Shown here in pieces: positions 10,118 through 20,543 of a DNA stretch of 64,000 nucleotides. The number at the start of each line of letters is the position of its first letter. Within the stretch, counting starts at the first letter, position 1. Under the pieces are notes generated by a model that saw only the letters and a program-made list of their open reading frames with translations, was not told where the DNA came from and did not search any database. The DNA is from Plumapathes pennacea. Taxonomy: Eukaryota > Cnidaria > Anthozoa > Antipatharia > Myriopathidae. A program made the translations under genes and the position numbers. Where the stretch lies: assembly GCA_964036295.1 (NCBI GenBank), contig OZ038466.1, positions 25,189,997-25,253,996 of the forward strand, read 5' to 3'.

Positions 10118-12665
10118 AACTTTAATCCTTCATAGTGAATCTCAATGAAGTTTACTTAGTTTACTTTTTACCTATTTGAATGTTGTGAAATAATGCACTT
10201 GTTGTTCTTGTATATCATTCTCCAACAGGGCCATCACTTCCCATCTGCAAACTTTTGGTAGCACCATGGTGGTTGGCAAATCTATAGATAATGTTAACAT
10301 GGTAAGCTCAACTTGAGTTGCTTGTTTTGGTCTCCTGCAGGGTATACAACAGTGAACCATACATTAAAGCAATGAAATGGGCTGATTTGGATCTGCTGAG
10401 TACACTGTAAATGATGTATCAGCTGTTATTCTGAACATTAGGTCTTCACTATCTCCCAGGCATTTTATGGGGTTCTAAAACTCAAGCCTTGATTGAGACC
10501 TTAGCAAATTTGGGATTGCTGAGTCATTTGCGCGCAGTTTATTTGGATGTCTTCCTGTTGGAAGGCATAGAAAAGGGAAAAAATTTTACATTTTGAGCCC
10601 AGAATGGAATCATGAAAGGGTAAGTTGTTGAAAGGTTCGGTGGAGCCTACCCATATAAATGGCAGAGGAAAGAGGCATATGCTTAACATACAATGAAATA
10701 TATGAAAAAAAGGTCTTGGGTGTGTGCTTTTTCCACAGATGGTCAACACCCTAGCCATGTTTCTGTCCCCAGAAGAGCGACGAAGATCTCGCTATCCCCT
10801 TCAAACTACGGATGAATTAAATCCAAATCTGTTTGACCCTGATTTATTTGTCCAGGGTCTCCTGAAGGCAAGGCTGGTTATTTTTATGCAGTATGTACAA
10901 CCTTTGGCTTACGTAAGAGAATCCTGGAAGGACTGAAATCCAGATTGCGGCCACATATATCGACTACTTACCGACGACGTTACAACCACATACCGACCAC
11001 GTATCAACCACGTATCGACCACATATCGACCAGTTCACAATCACCCTCTGAGTGCTGTTTCTTTGTTTTTCTATTTTATCTTCAGGGTGAAGACGGTGGC
11101 TTCACTCTTTCAGTGAAGGGCGTGATCACCAGTCTGTGGCCCAGTACGCTGGTTGATGTGGACAATGCTGAAGTGAAACAGACGCACCCATATCATGAAC
11201 ACGCCATTATTCGACAGGAGTTCCTGGATTTAGAACTGACATTGATGTGGGAGGGACAAGAGGACGCGCCGGTCTTCCCTTCTATGTGAGCACGATTCCC
11301 CACCCCTCCCCCCTTCCCCCTCCCTCTTCCATTGTAAAATGGAGAGTTCTGTGACAAAAAGCTGTTAGAGCTGGAAGCATTATTATATTCTTGTTTCATG
11401 TCTTTGTTGTTTCTCTGTGAGTATCTTTCTTTGTCTTGTATCTGTCTTTTTTTTCTGTCATTGTCATCTTCTGTTTGTCTTTGTCTGTATCTCTTCTTAT
11501 TTCTTGTCTTATTTCTGTCGCTAACTCTTTGGTCAGACTTTGTGTCACACTTATTTCTCTGCACTTTCGTGCAATTAATGCGTATCTTCACACACAGGGG
11601 CTTATTTCACACCACGGACGAAATAGCACTGAGAGTGAATAGCTTCATGAGTGACGTAAGCATCATGTGACCCCAACTGAACTGTTTAAATACATCAGGC
11701 TCCAACAGAGTTCAGATAACTCGCGTTTTATACGCCACTGAACCGTTCCAGGAATGCTAAACCCGCGCGCAATAAACGTCACCGATTGGCCGTTTGATTT
11801 CGTATAATTTCGTTATGAAGGTTTTTCAAATGATGTAAAGCAAGAGTTCTGAAAAAATGGCGGATAGGAAACAATCAAATAGCTTCAAAAAGAGACGGCT
11901 AACCGTGCTAATTCACTGTAGTCCAACCGAGTTGTAAGGTAGTGATTCAGGAACAGATCCAAGAACAAAATCTTTTGAACACATCTCAAATAGTTTAACG
12001 AGGCTCTAATACGTCGTGCGAACGGGAGTTTAGTTTAGCCCTCTCGCGTCAGATCAATTTCCACTAGTAAATTATGAATGAACTTTATGTGCGACAATCT
12101 CTGATCATAAAGTATTTCATCGTCTGCAGATTAATTTGCTGCCATCAGTGTGTGGAGTACGCGAAGGTTTCATCTCAGATTTCTTGAGAGTTTTGGACCG
12201 AAAAGCATTGGCCCTCATCAAATACGTAGAAGCCAAATCGTAAGTAAGCTGTGTGTGTTTACTAAGTATTTGTGTATTTGATGTTCACTTGTGTATTTTG
12301 TGACAGCTGGCGCTCACAATGAGCATCACAAACCAAGATTAATCCCCTTGCACGAAAAGTGACTCAGTTTTGGAAAGCGAGAAAATGTCGACCAACTCAG
12401 TTCTACCAATGAACTTCACCATAGTAACTCACGGGTGTGTTAATGAAGGTTTCACTGTATTGTTTACCATAGCAACCAAGGTTCTTCAGCTTTGGACTAT
12501 TCCGCAGTGCGTCAGTTACGTCATGACCTGCAACTGCCGACTGGACCTGACTACACCATTGTGCTCGTCAGAGCGGAGAAGCTCAAGCCTGGCGTGATGT
12601 CCTTCTTGATGGGTGACCCACGCCGCTCCGTCTCCAGAGTCCAGGAACTTCTCGAGTCTCTTTGA
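8336..12665 (+). CDS. C9orf72: C9orf72 orthologue (DENN-type guanine-nucleotide exchange / autophagy protein)
   Basis: Nine exons: 8336-8827, 9587-9685, 9762-9823, 10229-10301, 10739-10867, 11086-11285, 11598-11655, 12130-12239, 12473-12665. They total 1416 nt, giving 471 aa against 481 in human. The first donor could instead be at 8821, which removes two residues. Family-diagnostic stretches are FLAIVLCYWDNVLGPKLSHV, RTLNGELLRDAPENV, LFVLKDRGII, ITSHLQTFGSTMVVG, FLSPEERRRSR, LFVQGLLK, VLDRKALALIKYVE and LKPGVMSFLMG. The human protein forms a complex with SMCR8 and WDR41 at lysosomes and acts in autophagy and small-GTPase control. That role is carried over from the family. Intron 5 has a GC donor. 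No intronic GGGGCC array is visible. The last exon was placed by phase continuity: only the acceptor at 12473 keeps the frame. Confidence 0.94.
9430..9520. repeat. Near-perfect palindrome in C9orf72 intron 1
   Basis: Two arms of about 43 bp (beginning TCAACTAAGTGTTGATGAGG) face each other around a 4-base centre at about 9475, with one or two mismatches. It would form a strong hairpin. It may be a tiny foldback element. Confidence 0.85.
10060..10114. repeat. (AT)n microsatellite
   Basis: Uninterrupted AT dinucleotide repeat in C9orf72 intron 3. Confidence 0.95.
10946..11037. repeat. Minisatellite, reverse orientation of the GTCGGTATGTGG family
   Basis: Repeats of CGACCACATATCGACCA-like units fill C9orf72 intron 5, just after its unusual GC donor. 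They are the reverse complement of the minisatellite at 5085-5440. Confidence 0.8.
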
Positions 12666-14137
12666 TGCTCATCTCTACTCGCACAGTAAGTCCAACACCG
12701 ATAACGCGGGCTCACGCAAGTGTCAGCGGTTATACACCACGTGCGTACCACCGCTTATCACGTGATTCAGCGTTCGCCTTAGTTGCTTAGTTACTAGTAA
12801 TGAAGAATGCCACAGGATTCACTTCACTTGGTTTTTTCAAGCGACACAGCCACAAGAGTCCTTATTTCACAATGAAAACAGGCTCAACACAAAGCGCAAG
12901 CGAAAGGATTTTTTTTCTCTTTTCCCTGGTGCTTGCGCTTATAATTGCGTCGCTCGTTTTACTAAAAATCTGACGTCCTCTTCTGAGAACATACTGTCCA
13001 AACCTTAAACCTAACTCTAGACCTGGCTTAGATATAGAGCAGGGTTAGTACGTACTCTGAAGTGGAAACCTAAGCTTAGTTGAGTAGCCATGAATTAGCC
13101 ATCAATTACAATAGGCGCGGGCAATGTTATTTTAGTAAACAACAGCGCTTCAAGTGGTCAGAGAATTCTTCGACAAACCCTCGTACGTGCTCAGTCATAA
13201 AGAATACTTCAGATTGTGAGAAGTTGTTTATTTGAAAATGTAACCACTGAATGTGCATGCAAGCACGTAAAACTAATGCGATAGCACATAAATTATTACA
13301 CACGTTGTAAAGATGATATATTGAATTAATGCAACAAATTGTATAATATAAATAAATGAAACGTAGAAACCAGAAAAATAAGGGGAAATTGCTGTTGTGG
13401 TGTGTAGTAATATTTCCCTGCTAAGTAGGTTTCGCGGTATTCGTAGCTAATAAACTGTTTACAAAGGAAAGTTTGCCGCCCATTTTACTGATGTTTGTAT
13501 CTGTAATCTAAAGTTAAAAAGTCCGCACTAGGGAATTTTGGTTCTACGTCTGTTTTCATACGCAGGGAGTGCTTGTATTATACAAAGATCAGTTTTGTAT
13601 CGTCAGCTTTTTCAGTGGATAAATTACCGTCCTTATAATGTGCCGTACATGCGTCTTCAGTTAAGTAGAGTGGCATTTATCAAGTAGCCTGGCGTTGAGA
13701 GTCGAATTATGTCCCGTTTCCAAGGCTGAAATGGTTTCCACTCTCTGCTATTTAGTTTATATTGCTCGAGTGTAGCTCTGTTGAAAGTCTTGTCAGTATA
13801 GTGGTCCTCCTTCCACAATGCATTGCTCATCAAAGTGCGTACGTTACAACGTAGGCCAGCTGTGTCGCGTCGAAAGCTTTGCAGATTCCCCTCCGTAAGA
13901 ATCTCAGCCGTTGTCATGCTTGATAGAAATTTGTTTTTCTTGTTGTGTTCAGAGTGTGTAAAGAGTCCAGCAATTCTCGTCGACTATTTTTTTTTACAGC
14001 TTTCTTTTCCATTAGAATGTTATTAGTTGTCGTAAGACAAGTTTTGTTTCCTTTGTTGTGCTCACCAAAGTGCGTGCAGTGCTCCAAGTCCAACAACATC
14101 CAGTCGAAAGTTTGCAGTTTGTTTCTTCTTTAGAGCT
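12666..14137. other. Gap with no recognised gene; degenerate duplicated segments
   Basis: Nothing recognisable as conserved coding sequence. Segments near 13823-13890, 13926-13980 and 14036-14110 resemble one another (variants of GCTCACCAAAGTGCG followed by GTCGAAAGTTTGCAG), suggesting old local duplications downstream of the small ORF at 14138-14305. Confidence 0.5.
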
Positions 14138-14305
14138 TCAGTAGTTCTGGTTTTCTTGGTCGGAACGTTTGGCAGTTTCCTTCTGACGGTCCTCCGCTTT
14201 TCTCTCCTCCGAAGATGTCTTCACCATTCGCTTCAGAAACGTCGTGTACAACAACGTAAATACCATGGCAGAGCCAACAATCACTCCTGCTTCTACGATA
14301 ACCAT
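14138..14305 (-). CDS. Small single-pass membrane protein candidate A (55 aa)
   Basis: An intact 56-codon frame beginning MVIVEAGVIVGSAMVF. Residues 2-22 are strongly hydrophobic. The rest is charged (KRMVKTSSEERKAEDRQKE), so the predicted layout is a short outside end, one membrane helix and a basic/acidic cytoplasmic tail. The layout matches the small ORFs at 17279-17443, 18420-18611 and 19546-19719. A TATA-like GATATAATAG lies about 130 bp upstream on the coding strand. No family is recognised. The case rests on shared architecture and sensible composition, and chance ORFs of this size are common. Confidence 0.45.
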   Translation of the reverse strand: MVIVEAGVIVGSAMVFTLLYTTFLKRMVKTSSEERKAEDRQKETAKRSDQENQNY

Positions 14306-15952
14306 CCTGAGTACTTAATGCTATGAAATTTCAGCGGTTTGTGTCAAATATTTGCTCGATGCTTAGCGAGTTGGTATTTCTCTGTTCGACACCTCTACGT
14401 GAATTTGCCTCTTCGACGTGAGCAAATTTCTATTATATCGTTGTTTACGCCCCAAAACTGCTGCTTATGCTGAGTCTGAGGGATTTTGCCAACCGCAAGA
14501 AAGTTCGTGAAAACATGCACGACCGCACAATGTATACACAACGTGTTATTTGCATCTTGTGCTTTTGGCCCCAACGCTCCTGTTCTCTTTTCGGACGGAC
14601 GCCCCAGTTGTGTGTTGTTGTTTTTGGGTTGCGTTTATTTGATTTGAACTTGTTTACTCTTTAGGTCGTTTGTATTTTTGTTCAACAACGCAGGCAGCGT
14701 TGGAAACCCTGTCGAGTCGTGTTTGTGATGGCCAGATTTTCGGCTTATTGCGAATTAGCTACCCGTATTTTTCTTAGATTAGCTTGCAGCAAAAGGATGC
14801 CTCATTTAAGGCTGAAAAGTCGTCGGGTTTGTATCCACAGTCCACGAAAAGCAAAGAGGGAAACGAAAAGTTAGTACTAATATGTGGGCGTTTGTCCTAA
14901 AGATAGAGTTTTGGCTCTGCGAGGTTGTGGATGCTTGCTGCGATTGAGAAGTTGTTTGAACTTAACTGTGACAAATGTAGCTGTGAATGGCAGATTCTCT
15001 AAATTGATTTTTCAAGCGACAGGTAAAGATTCCAGAGAAACAGTTTTTTCTTTTTTTTTTTTTGTAGTGTACACCTCACTACATTCCCACATGTTGAACT
15101 TGATTGCATGCTTTTCAAAATCACTTTTTTTTCCATTGGCTTCCCATTACGTAGTTGATAACCAGTTTTTAATTATTTATATAAATTATCTAAATTATGA
15201 AGCACCCACCTGCTGTAATCAGCGAAACATCATACTTCATGTTCGACAAACAAGAATGGTACGGGAATAAAACGTGACGTGATAAATCAACTAAAATCCG
15301 TCAAAAATGCTAAACGCCGTCAAAAATATTTAAGCTGACGATCTTTGTGGGACGTTTTATTTCTGCGCCGACGCAGTGTAAAGCTAGCATTCCATTGCAT
15401 TCTGGGAGAATACCCAGGCCCCCACCATTCTGTTCCCCGGCCACAAGTTACCGCAGTTTATCGATTTTCATCATTTTAACCGTAAAATTGGCCAAGGTAG
15501 TATCGCTTAGTCTCGGGTGTTCTGTGTTTTGTTCTGACAACCCCAAGCTGTTTCTAACTCGAGGTGAAAGTTCGCCTCGCGTGTGAAAGCCTCGTTTTAC
15601 TTATGCACAATTTATGTTATAGAAAATGCACTGAACTGACTTACAGTTGAGTATCGAGTCCTAGTACTGAGTTTCTTGGCCGCGAGTCTTGAGTTTTTAC
15701 GACCGTTACACTGAATTGCAAATTCTGCACTTGAAATCACAGTTTTGTGCAATGACCGCTGACTCAAGATGACCGCACAGCCGAAAAGCGCCGCCTTCCG
15801 CGGTGTTCCAAATATTTTCTCAAGTACGTGCGTGGGTTTGGATAATAATTTTTGGATCGAATTGTTCTCCTGTTTTTTAATAGTCGCCTAGAATTCTCGC
15901 TCGGCTCTCCAACTGTTACCCCTCCGCCTATTATCACCTCTCTTGGTGCATG

Positions 15953-16023
<71 letters not shown>

Positions 16024-17278
16024 TTAATCTCAAACCTGAATGTCTGTAAAGATAAAAGTTTGGCTTTGAAGCTCTGAGTTCAAAATGTGTATCGTGTTCA
16101 AGGAGCTGTTTTATCGCGATTTGGCTGAAATGGCCGCAAAAAAAGAAACAGCACGACAGATCTCCTTAAGCCGCAAGATTAAAGTCTGAAAGTGTCACAA
16201 ACAAATCAACTTGAACCCTAAAGAGATTGGTCGAGATCATCTGCCATTTTCTGGTCGTACTGAAAGAGCTTTTGTGATTACTGTATCTGTACCTTTGTGG
16301 AGGTCGTTTCCACGGACAACACTGCAAATTGCCACGAAAAATGTGAACTAGAAGCTTGACGCTGAAAAGCCTGCATATTTAATTTTTTTGTCTGTGTGAA
16401 AATCACATCGGAGAATTTAGAAGAACGTTGCCTCTCAGAGGACTCAGCGAGAATCAACAGATATCGCATCTCAATATCTATTTTATGTCCCTAATATAAT
16501 ACACTGGCAAAATTTCGCGAGTGACACGCATCACGATCAATTTTTTTTTTTTGTCGACAACAAAATTTCTCGAAAAGCTGATATCAAATGATCTCGCCAT
16601 CCACTCAGGGATTTTCAGATCGCACAAGTTAAAAGGTAAATCTGCATCTAAATCAACGCTGTAAAACTGATATTTGTCATTTTTTAAAATTTCTGTTGAA
16701 GTACAACAAGATGAATGATTCTGTCATCAATCAATATAAGCTAAACCGTAGAGATCGCCTGTCTTTTCGTGAACATAAGGCAACATAGAATCCTTCCAAC
16801 CCCAGCGATCTAATGGCAAACTGCATGCAAAAAAAAAGCCGGCAGACCAAGCACGACTCTGTTGTAAATGGAGAAATGTCCTCGGCGATTCTGTTGACAC
16901 AGTTACAAATTAAAGCAAAGTTGGCGGCACAGGCTGCCCTTTTGTTCCTCCAACTGCAGTGTTCCTGTTCAGTTCAAATCTCTGCCAGATGTCTGAAGCT
17001 TGTGTGCGGTTAGCGTCCTGACAGCAGCTCCCGTTTTACTAGTTGCCACACATTCCCGGTCAGTCGCCTCTGCATATAATATATATTCTGTATAGAAAAT
17101 ATCGCTCGGCTTCTTTGGCAAATTCTGTTGACGTAGGTACAAAAATAAAGTTGGCATCACAAACGTCTCGTTCCTTCAAATGCAATGTTCGTTTTAGTTT
17201 AAATTTCCCCAAAATTTCTTAAGCTCCTGTACGTGGGTACATCTACTGTGTTTCTTTGTAGCGTCGATGGCTTCAGTT
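14306..17278. other. Intergenic stretch without a recognised gene
   Basis: Contains the ATT microsatellite at about 15956-16024 and several short unsupported ORFs. A degenerate direct duplication joins about 16890-17000 and 17126-17225 (shared ATTCTGTTGAC...AAAGTTGGC...), lying downstream of small ORF B in its orientation. Confidence 0.5.
15956..16024. repeat. (ATT)n microsatellite
   Basis: About 23 uninterrupted trinucleotide units. In one frame it reads as a run of tyrosines, which is an artefact. Confidence 0.97.
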
Positions 17279-17443
17279 TTAGTAGTAAGCATGACCGTTG
17301 GCTTTCAGGTCTGCCTGGCGAGGCGTGTACTCTTTGGCTTTCTTCTCCGATGATTCACGCTGACACCTGAACACACAAGTGTTCATTCCAATCAAGATTA
17401 TGAAACTGCTGAGGATCACAAAAAATTCAACAACCGCCATCAT
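17279..17443 (-). CDS. Small single-pass membrane protein candidate B (54 aa)
   Basis: Intact frame starting MMAVVEFFVILSSFIILIGM, with a hydrophobic segment at about residues 3-25. The charged tail (CQRESSEKKAKEYTPRQ) ends HAYY. Architecture as in candidate A. A canonical TATAAAAG box lies about 215 bp upstream on the coding strand, leaving room for a 5' UTR of roughly 180 nt. No homologue is recognised. Either of the two adjacent ATGs could start it. Confidence 0.48.
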   Translation of the reverse strand: MMAVVEFFVILSSFIILIGMNTCVFRCQRESSEKKAKEYTPRQADLKANGHAYY

Positions 17444-17656
17444 TGATCCTCCCGACCCAGCTTCCCGCCTTCGCTTTGACTGTTTGCTTGTCAGACGCGG
17501 AGGATACCCCCTCGGGAAAATTTTGATATTAAATAGGTACCAGTGAAAATGGCGATTAGAAGCCGCTTCTCTTTTCTCGGCACGAAAAGGTTGGTCGCAT
17601 CATCCGATTTATAACCACCACCCAAAACCTTCTTCAGGAAGGACTCCGTGTAGAGT

Positions 17657-17664
17657 CTTTTATA
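17657..17664 (-). promoter_or_regulatory. TATA box (TATAAAAG)
   Basis: A perfect TATA box on the minus strand, correctly oriented for small ORF B. Assignment to that gene is inference. Confidence 0.45.
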
Positions 17665-17850
17665 GTGCGTCTCGTAATTCAAAGATTGTCATGTCATTCA
17701 CTCGTGAAATTAGCATTGAAATTTTTGATATGATTATTATAATAAATATTTATATATTGCATAAAATGGTCAGTGCACTGCGAACTGTGTGTGACTATAT
17801 GCGAACTTCGGCTGGCCGATGCGTGATTTGGGGCAAAGAACAGGCAAGTC

Positions 17851-18351
17851 TTGTTTAGGTTGTCTAAACTAGTGCGAAGAACCGACATTTTATACAGCAC
17901 ACTGGAAAGGCGACCAATCGAGACACTTTGCATATTTGGCAGGACATTTGTGTCAAATGTTTGTGGATTTCTTACGGGCCTGCGGTTGTGGATGACTCTA
18001 GTACTGGTTTCTTCCAGAATTGTAAGTATGGATAACGATCAGGAAAGACTGGATATCTTCCCTGTGAATTATTTAACAAACAGGCCTCGGAAAAGCCTTA
18101 GTAAACAAATCGAAATTACCATATTCCTCATTACCTACGAATGCAAAACAACCAGTAAAGTTTGGTACTTTGAAGTTGCAATCATATACAAAGAGTTCTG
18201 CTCATCTAGTGGACCTCATATAATCGCCTATCTTATCGCTGTGTTAACAGGCCAGTTAGTGACACCCATAAAAATCACTCTTTGGAAGAAACATCGCCTC
18301 AGTCAAGAAGCTACAAGACTTGATTCGACACCCTGGACCAGTGATCTGTGA
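17851..18351 (+). other. Open frame of 166 codons, probably not a gene
   Basis: An ATG-started frame upstream of small ORF C. It shows no recognisable domain, and one frame of this length is expected by chance in 64 kb. It could contain the 5' region of small ORF C. Confidence 0.12.
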
Positions 18352-18419
18352 ATCTGTCCGCGTCCAGCTCTGAGCCTTGGTTGATCCGATTTAAAGTGTG
18401 CATACAAAGCGTTTCGATT

Positions 18420-18611
18420 ATGGTAATCGGAGTTTTAACTGCAGGAGCAACCCTGACGGGAGTTGGGTTTTTTGCATTCTTTTACTACAAGATCTTCCAT
18501 CATTTCATGCAGGAGCGGCTGACTGAACTAAAGGCTCGGCTACAGGAAAGTAAATCTACCTCTGAATGCCGTGCGAAGCTTGTACAAGAACTTGATATTG
18601 AACGAGCTTAA
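18420..18611 (+). CDS. Small single-pass membrane protein candidate C (63 aa)
   Basis: Frame starts MVIGVLTAGATLTGVGFFAF, with a hydrophobic segment to about residue 24. A heptad-like charged tail follows (MQERLTELKARLQESKSTSE), which may be a coiled coil. It has the same layout as candidates A, B and D but is on the opposite strand. Directly after the TAA the same frame continues for 16 more charged codons (LTQTSDKAAELEENYA) to a second stop. The stop may therefore be a recent shortening. No family is recognised. Confidence 0.45.
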   Translation: MVIGVLTAGATLTGVGFFAFFYYKIFHHFMQERLTELKARLQESKSTSECRAKLVQELDIERA

Positions 18612-19243
18612 CTCACACAAACATCTGACAAAGCTGCCGAACTTGAAGAGAACTATGCATGATTGAGTAGATATGAGTTTGTGTGTCGGATGAGGTTCAG
18701 ATTTTTAAAAATGCACTTGGCTATAAAGTAAGAGTGCATTCGAATTGTATGTATTATTGTGTGTATATATGTATGGACAAACATATGATATATGATGTAA
18801 CTATACGCAAACTAAGATGTGAGAATCTTAACAACTTTCTGACTGAAAAACTATGCGACATAAATGAACGAACTTATGAATATTGAAGAAAACGTCGTCT
18901 GCGAGCTTAGCGATTTTTTTCAATATGTAAACAAAAACCATTCACTTAAACTGTTTCAATATTTAACGATACTCTCTTCTCGTGAGCAAGGGGAGTTCCC
19001 ACGATAACATAAATTGGTCGAAAATGACTGATCGAAATATACATTTCACGTCAGCAGGAATGTTGCCAAGTTTAGCGCCTGATCAGTTCTTGCATATTAA
19101 ATAAGCTTTTTGAAAAACGAAATGCTAAACCGAACCAAAAGACACCCCATACCTAAAAGATATGCCGCTGTATTTGCCGTACAGTTAACAAGAGAACGGC
19201 GTTTTGTTCTAACTTTCCCTCTTTATTTACATCGTTTGCTATA

Positions 19244-19607
19244 GTGCTCGTCCAACTCTGTGAACGAAATTGCGAACACCTACGGGTCCAGTGAAACAAA
19301 GGCGAACATCCAGCAAGAAAACAAAAAAACTGATGCAGACACAGCACGTAAAATATACAAAAAAATCAACGCAGTCATATTCTTGGTGTTTGTAGCCATG
19401 AATCTCCTGGCTGCATCTTTTGGCGAAGAATACGTCGAGACAGTTTCCAGATACAGTTTCCTGTTGGTAGTAATATTATACACATTCATCTCAGAAGAAA
19501 CTGAATTCCATGTTGATCCATGCACTACAATCCATGCGGGTATTTTCAGAACGTGCGCACAACAGGTACACGCATTGGGTAGAAGCGTCCCCACTGGCCA
19601 GTCTTAG
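19244..19607 (+). other. Possible exon with membrane-like segment (unassigned)
   Basis: An open frame preceded by an acceptor-like CTATAG. It reads through charged sequence (TARKIYKKINAV) into two hydrophobic stretches (VIFLVFVAMNLLA and FLLVVILYTF). It has no upstream ATG, so it would have to be a spliced exon. It overlaps candidate D on the opposite strand, so at most one of the two is likely real. Confidence 0.18.
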
Positions 19608-19719
19608 TCGACGTTTTCGAGTCTTTGTCTTCCTTGATCAAGCTATAGATCTGAACACCTGTAACAACGAAGGCGATGCCGACGAGAGTACAAGCAAGCA
19701 CTGCGACCTCCACAACCAT
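19546..19719 (-). CDS. Small single-pass membrane protein candidate D (57 aa)
   Basis: Intact frame starting MVVEVAVLACTLVGIAFVV, a hydrophobic helix at about residues 2-25. A charged segment follows (LIKEDKDSKTSTKTGQ), then a short basic end. The start (MVVEVAVL) resembles candidates A (MVIVEAGV) and B (MMAVVEFF). A full CRE-type TGACGTCA lies about 75 bp upstream on the coding strand. No family is recognised. Confidence 0.42.
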   Translation of the reverse strand: MVVEVAVLACTLVGIAFVVTGVQIYSLIKEDKDSKTSTKTGQWGRFYPMRVPVVRTF

Positions 19720-19935
19720 ACTGCTGGAACGCTACGGCGTAGTAATCGTTTTGGCGTTTGATGAAGTGAAAATGGATTCGAAGGCCAATAATGACGTCAA
19801 CCATAATAAATATCAAAATAAAAATATTTGCATTTATTTTTACAATAGCAGGACAGTTTCTCGCTTTGTGATTGGCTAACTTTTGTGACCAATTTTTGTC
19901 CGTGTATTCCGCCCCCACGAACGACTTGTTCCTAC

Positions 19936-20176
19936 AGGGCCCGGTTTTTCGAAAGTCGATTAAGCTAATCCAGGATTAACGAAATTCTTTCTCTCGACCT
20001 CTCTCCCAATAAACTGCAGGGTTTTGTTCGAAGATGGATTAGAAAGCTTGTTTCAGCTTAAAACGTTATCAAGAAAGTCGTTGTGGACGAAATTTTTACG
20101 TTTTCAGGCTAAAAAATTGCCGGAAAGTTTAGACCTAATCCAGGATTAGCCTAATCGTGCTTTGAAAAACCGGGCC
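19936..20176. mobile_element. MITE with GGGCCCGGTTTTTCGAAA terminal inverted repeats
   Basis: The left end GGGCCCGGTTTTTCGAAAG is mirrored by TTTGAAAAACCGGGCCC on the right. Internal AATCCAGGATTA motifs are also mirrored. It is non-coding. Degenerate relatives occur near 7240-7380 and 33650-33700. Confidence 0.75.
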
Positions 20177-20543
20177 CAGATGGCTGCAAGTACATAAACA
20201 ACAGCAAAACATGATAATAGGCTTGCAAAAGTACAAGAACTCTGGCCCAACCGCTGTCACCACCTGATGATGGTCAAACCAATGTTTTATGTCATAGATG
20301 GAAAAAGTCAGGCCCGCGACTAATGTGGTTGAAACCGTACCTCTCCCCACCCTGCTTCGTCTCCTCGTCTCCTCCCCTCCCCTCCCCTCTACGTCATGGC
20401 ACACTTTCGTGACTCCGATCCCAGAGGCGCTTGGGTAGATGGATAGCTTGATAGGAGTGAGCTTGTGGTTGAGAACGATTAACCTCTCTCTATCCTAAAA
20501 TAACACTCTTGGAACCCCAAGTACCCGACACATTCAGGCAATA

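Noticed and set aside
15852..16049. ORF with a run of over 20 tyrosines
   Set aside because: It is the translation of the (ATT)n microsatellite.
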